Source of the DNA: JABDMH01 sp965222645
GTDB lineage: Bacteria; Bacteroidota; Bacteroidia; Chitinophagales; Saprospiraceae
Reading direction: 5' to 3'
DNA length: 64,000 nt
Assembly (NCBI GenBank): GCA_965222645.1
Contig: OZ244968.1
Coordinates: 930,001 to 994,000 of the forward strand
The notes below the pieces were generated by a model, which worked only from the letters and a program-made list of their open reading frames with translations, made no database searches and was not told the DNA's origin. The first letter of the stretch is position 1. Each line of letters begins with the position of its first letter. Below are positions 63,776 to 64,000 of the stretch, piece by piece. The position numbers and the translations under genes were made by a program.

Positions 63776-64000
63776 TTACCTAAATTTGAATATGATGCCC
63801 AGATCAGCGGTCATCCCGTAAAATTCCTCATTGCGTAAACGTTCTGCAATGCCGAGGAAGGAACGCTCAGGAGTATTGGTCACGTTGTTGAGATTTAGGA
63901 TGGCAGTCCATTTGCCCGTTTTATCTAATTTTTGCTTCAGTGCAATGTCAAAGCGGTAGAAAGCCTCATCGAAAAAATCTTCTTCCGGAATGGTTCCGAC
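63776..64000 (-). CDS. TonB-dependent receptor (C-terminal end only)
   Basis: The frame is open from the window edge to a TAA at 63776-63778 and encodes the last 74 residues of an outer membrane beta barrel: FYRFDIALKQKLDKTGKWTA, ILNLNNVTNTPERSF, and a final MTADLGIIFKFR. The TNxPER segment and the aromatic/charged end are typical of TonB-dependent receptors. The rest lies outside the window, so its subfamily cannot be given. Confidence 0.8.
   Translation of the reverse strand, partial: VGTIPEEDFFDEAFYRFDIALKQKLDKTGKWTAILNLNNVTNTPERSFLGIAERLRNEEFYGMTADLGIIFKFR

Overview
The window looks like chromosomal DNA of a member of the Bacteroidota. It has a SusC/SusD pair, FG-GAP/UnbV and fibronectin-type secreted proteins, four proteins with C-terminal type IX secretion (T9SS) sorting tails, two-component regulators of the periplasmic beta-propeller/LytTR type, and promoter elements of the TAnnTTTG class. 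The mix (SprB repeats, DUF5777, choice-of-anchor V domain, many short tandem arrays) suggests Saprospiria or a related environmental lineage. This placement is inference; no rRNA gene is present.

Layout. (1) 1-8431, minus strand: a tryptophan/kynurenine catabolic operon under an IclR-type regulator. It encodes TDO, aminomuconate-semialdehyde dehydrogenase, a TrpB2-type tryptophan synthase beta chain, 3-hydroxyanthranilate dioxygenase, ACMS decarboxylase, kynureninase and kynurenine monooxygenase (cut by the window edge). Genes are tightly coupled by 1-4 base overlaps. (2) 8855-17423: SusC, SusD and an FG-GAP/UnbV lipoprotein. (3) 17604-27475: a possible periplasmic redox module. It comprises a giant secreted PF03640-type repeat protein, two YceI proteins, a beta-propeller sensor kinase with LytTR partner, a one-heme lipoprotein, an OB-fold protein and a DUF5777 barrel. 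(4) 27476-30298: an IS1182-type element inserted in a family of short hairpin repeats, followed by a four-copy 105-bp tandem array. (5) 30299-35486: two large repeat-built T9SS proteins. (6) 35536-40073: TetR regulator, SulP transporter, beta-carbonic anhydrase and an outer-membrane DUF2490 protein, probably inorganic carbon handling. (7) 40114-43900: VanZ, acyltransferase-like membrane protein, aldo/keto reductase, nitrilase-family hydrolase. (8) 43967-56604, minus strand: a 12.6-kb locus that reads as a D-apiose release, import and catabolism system. (9) 56675-58219: esterase and M23-like lipoprotein. (10) 58237-60450: a dense hairpin-repeat array surrounding a REP-associated tyrosine transposase (RAYT). 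(11) 60474-64000: an unrecognised lipoprotein, a beta-helix T9SS protein and the tail of a TonB-dependent receptor.

The apiose locus is the most coherent and least ordinary part. A secreted GH140-like apiosidase would free D-apiose and an RbsABC-type importer would bring it in. A Gfo/Idh/MocA dehydrogenase (ApsD-like) and a lactonase candidate (ApnL-like) would give D-apionate. An oxidoisomerase (ApnO-like), a DUF1537 kinase (OiaK-like) and a RuBisCO-like protein would then cleave it to central metabolites. A TIM-barrel protein resembling OiaC may offer a second branch. All functional assignments come from reading the sequence and knowledge of the families; no database search was run.
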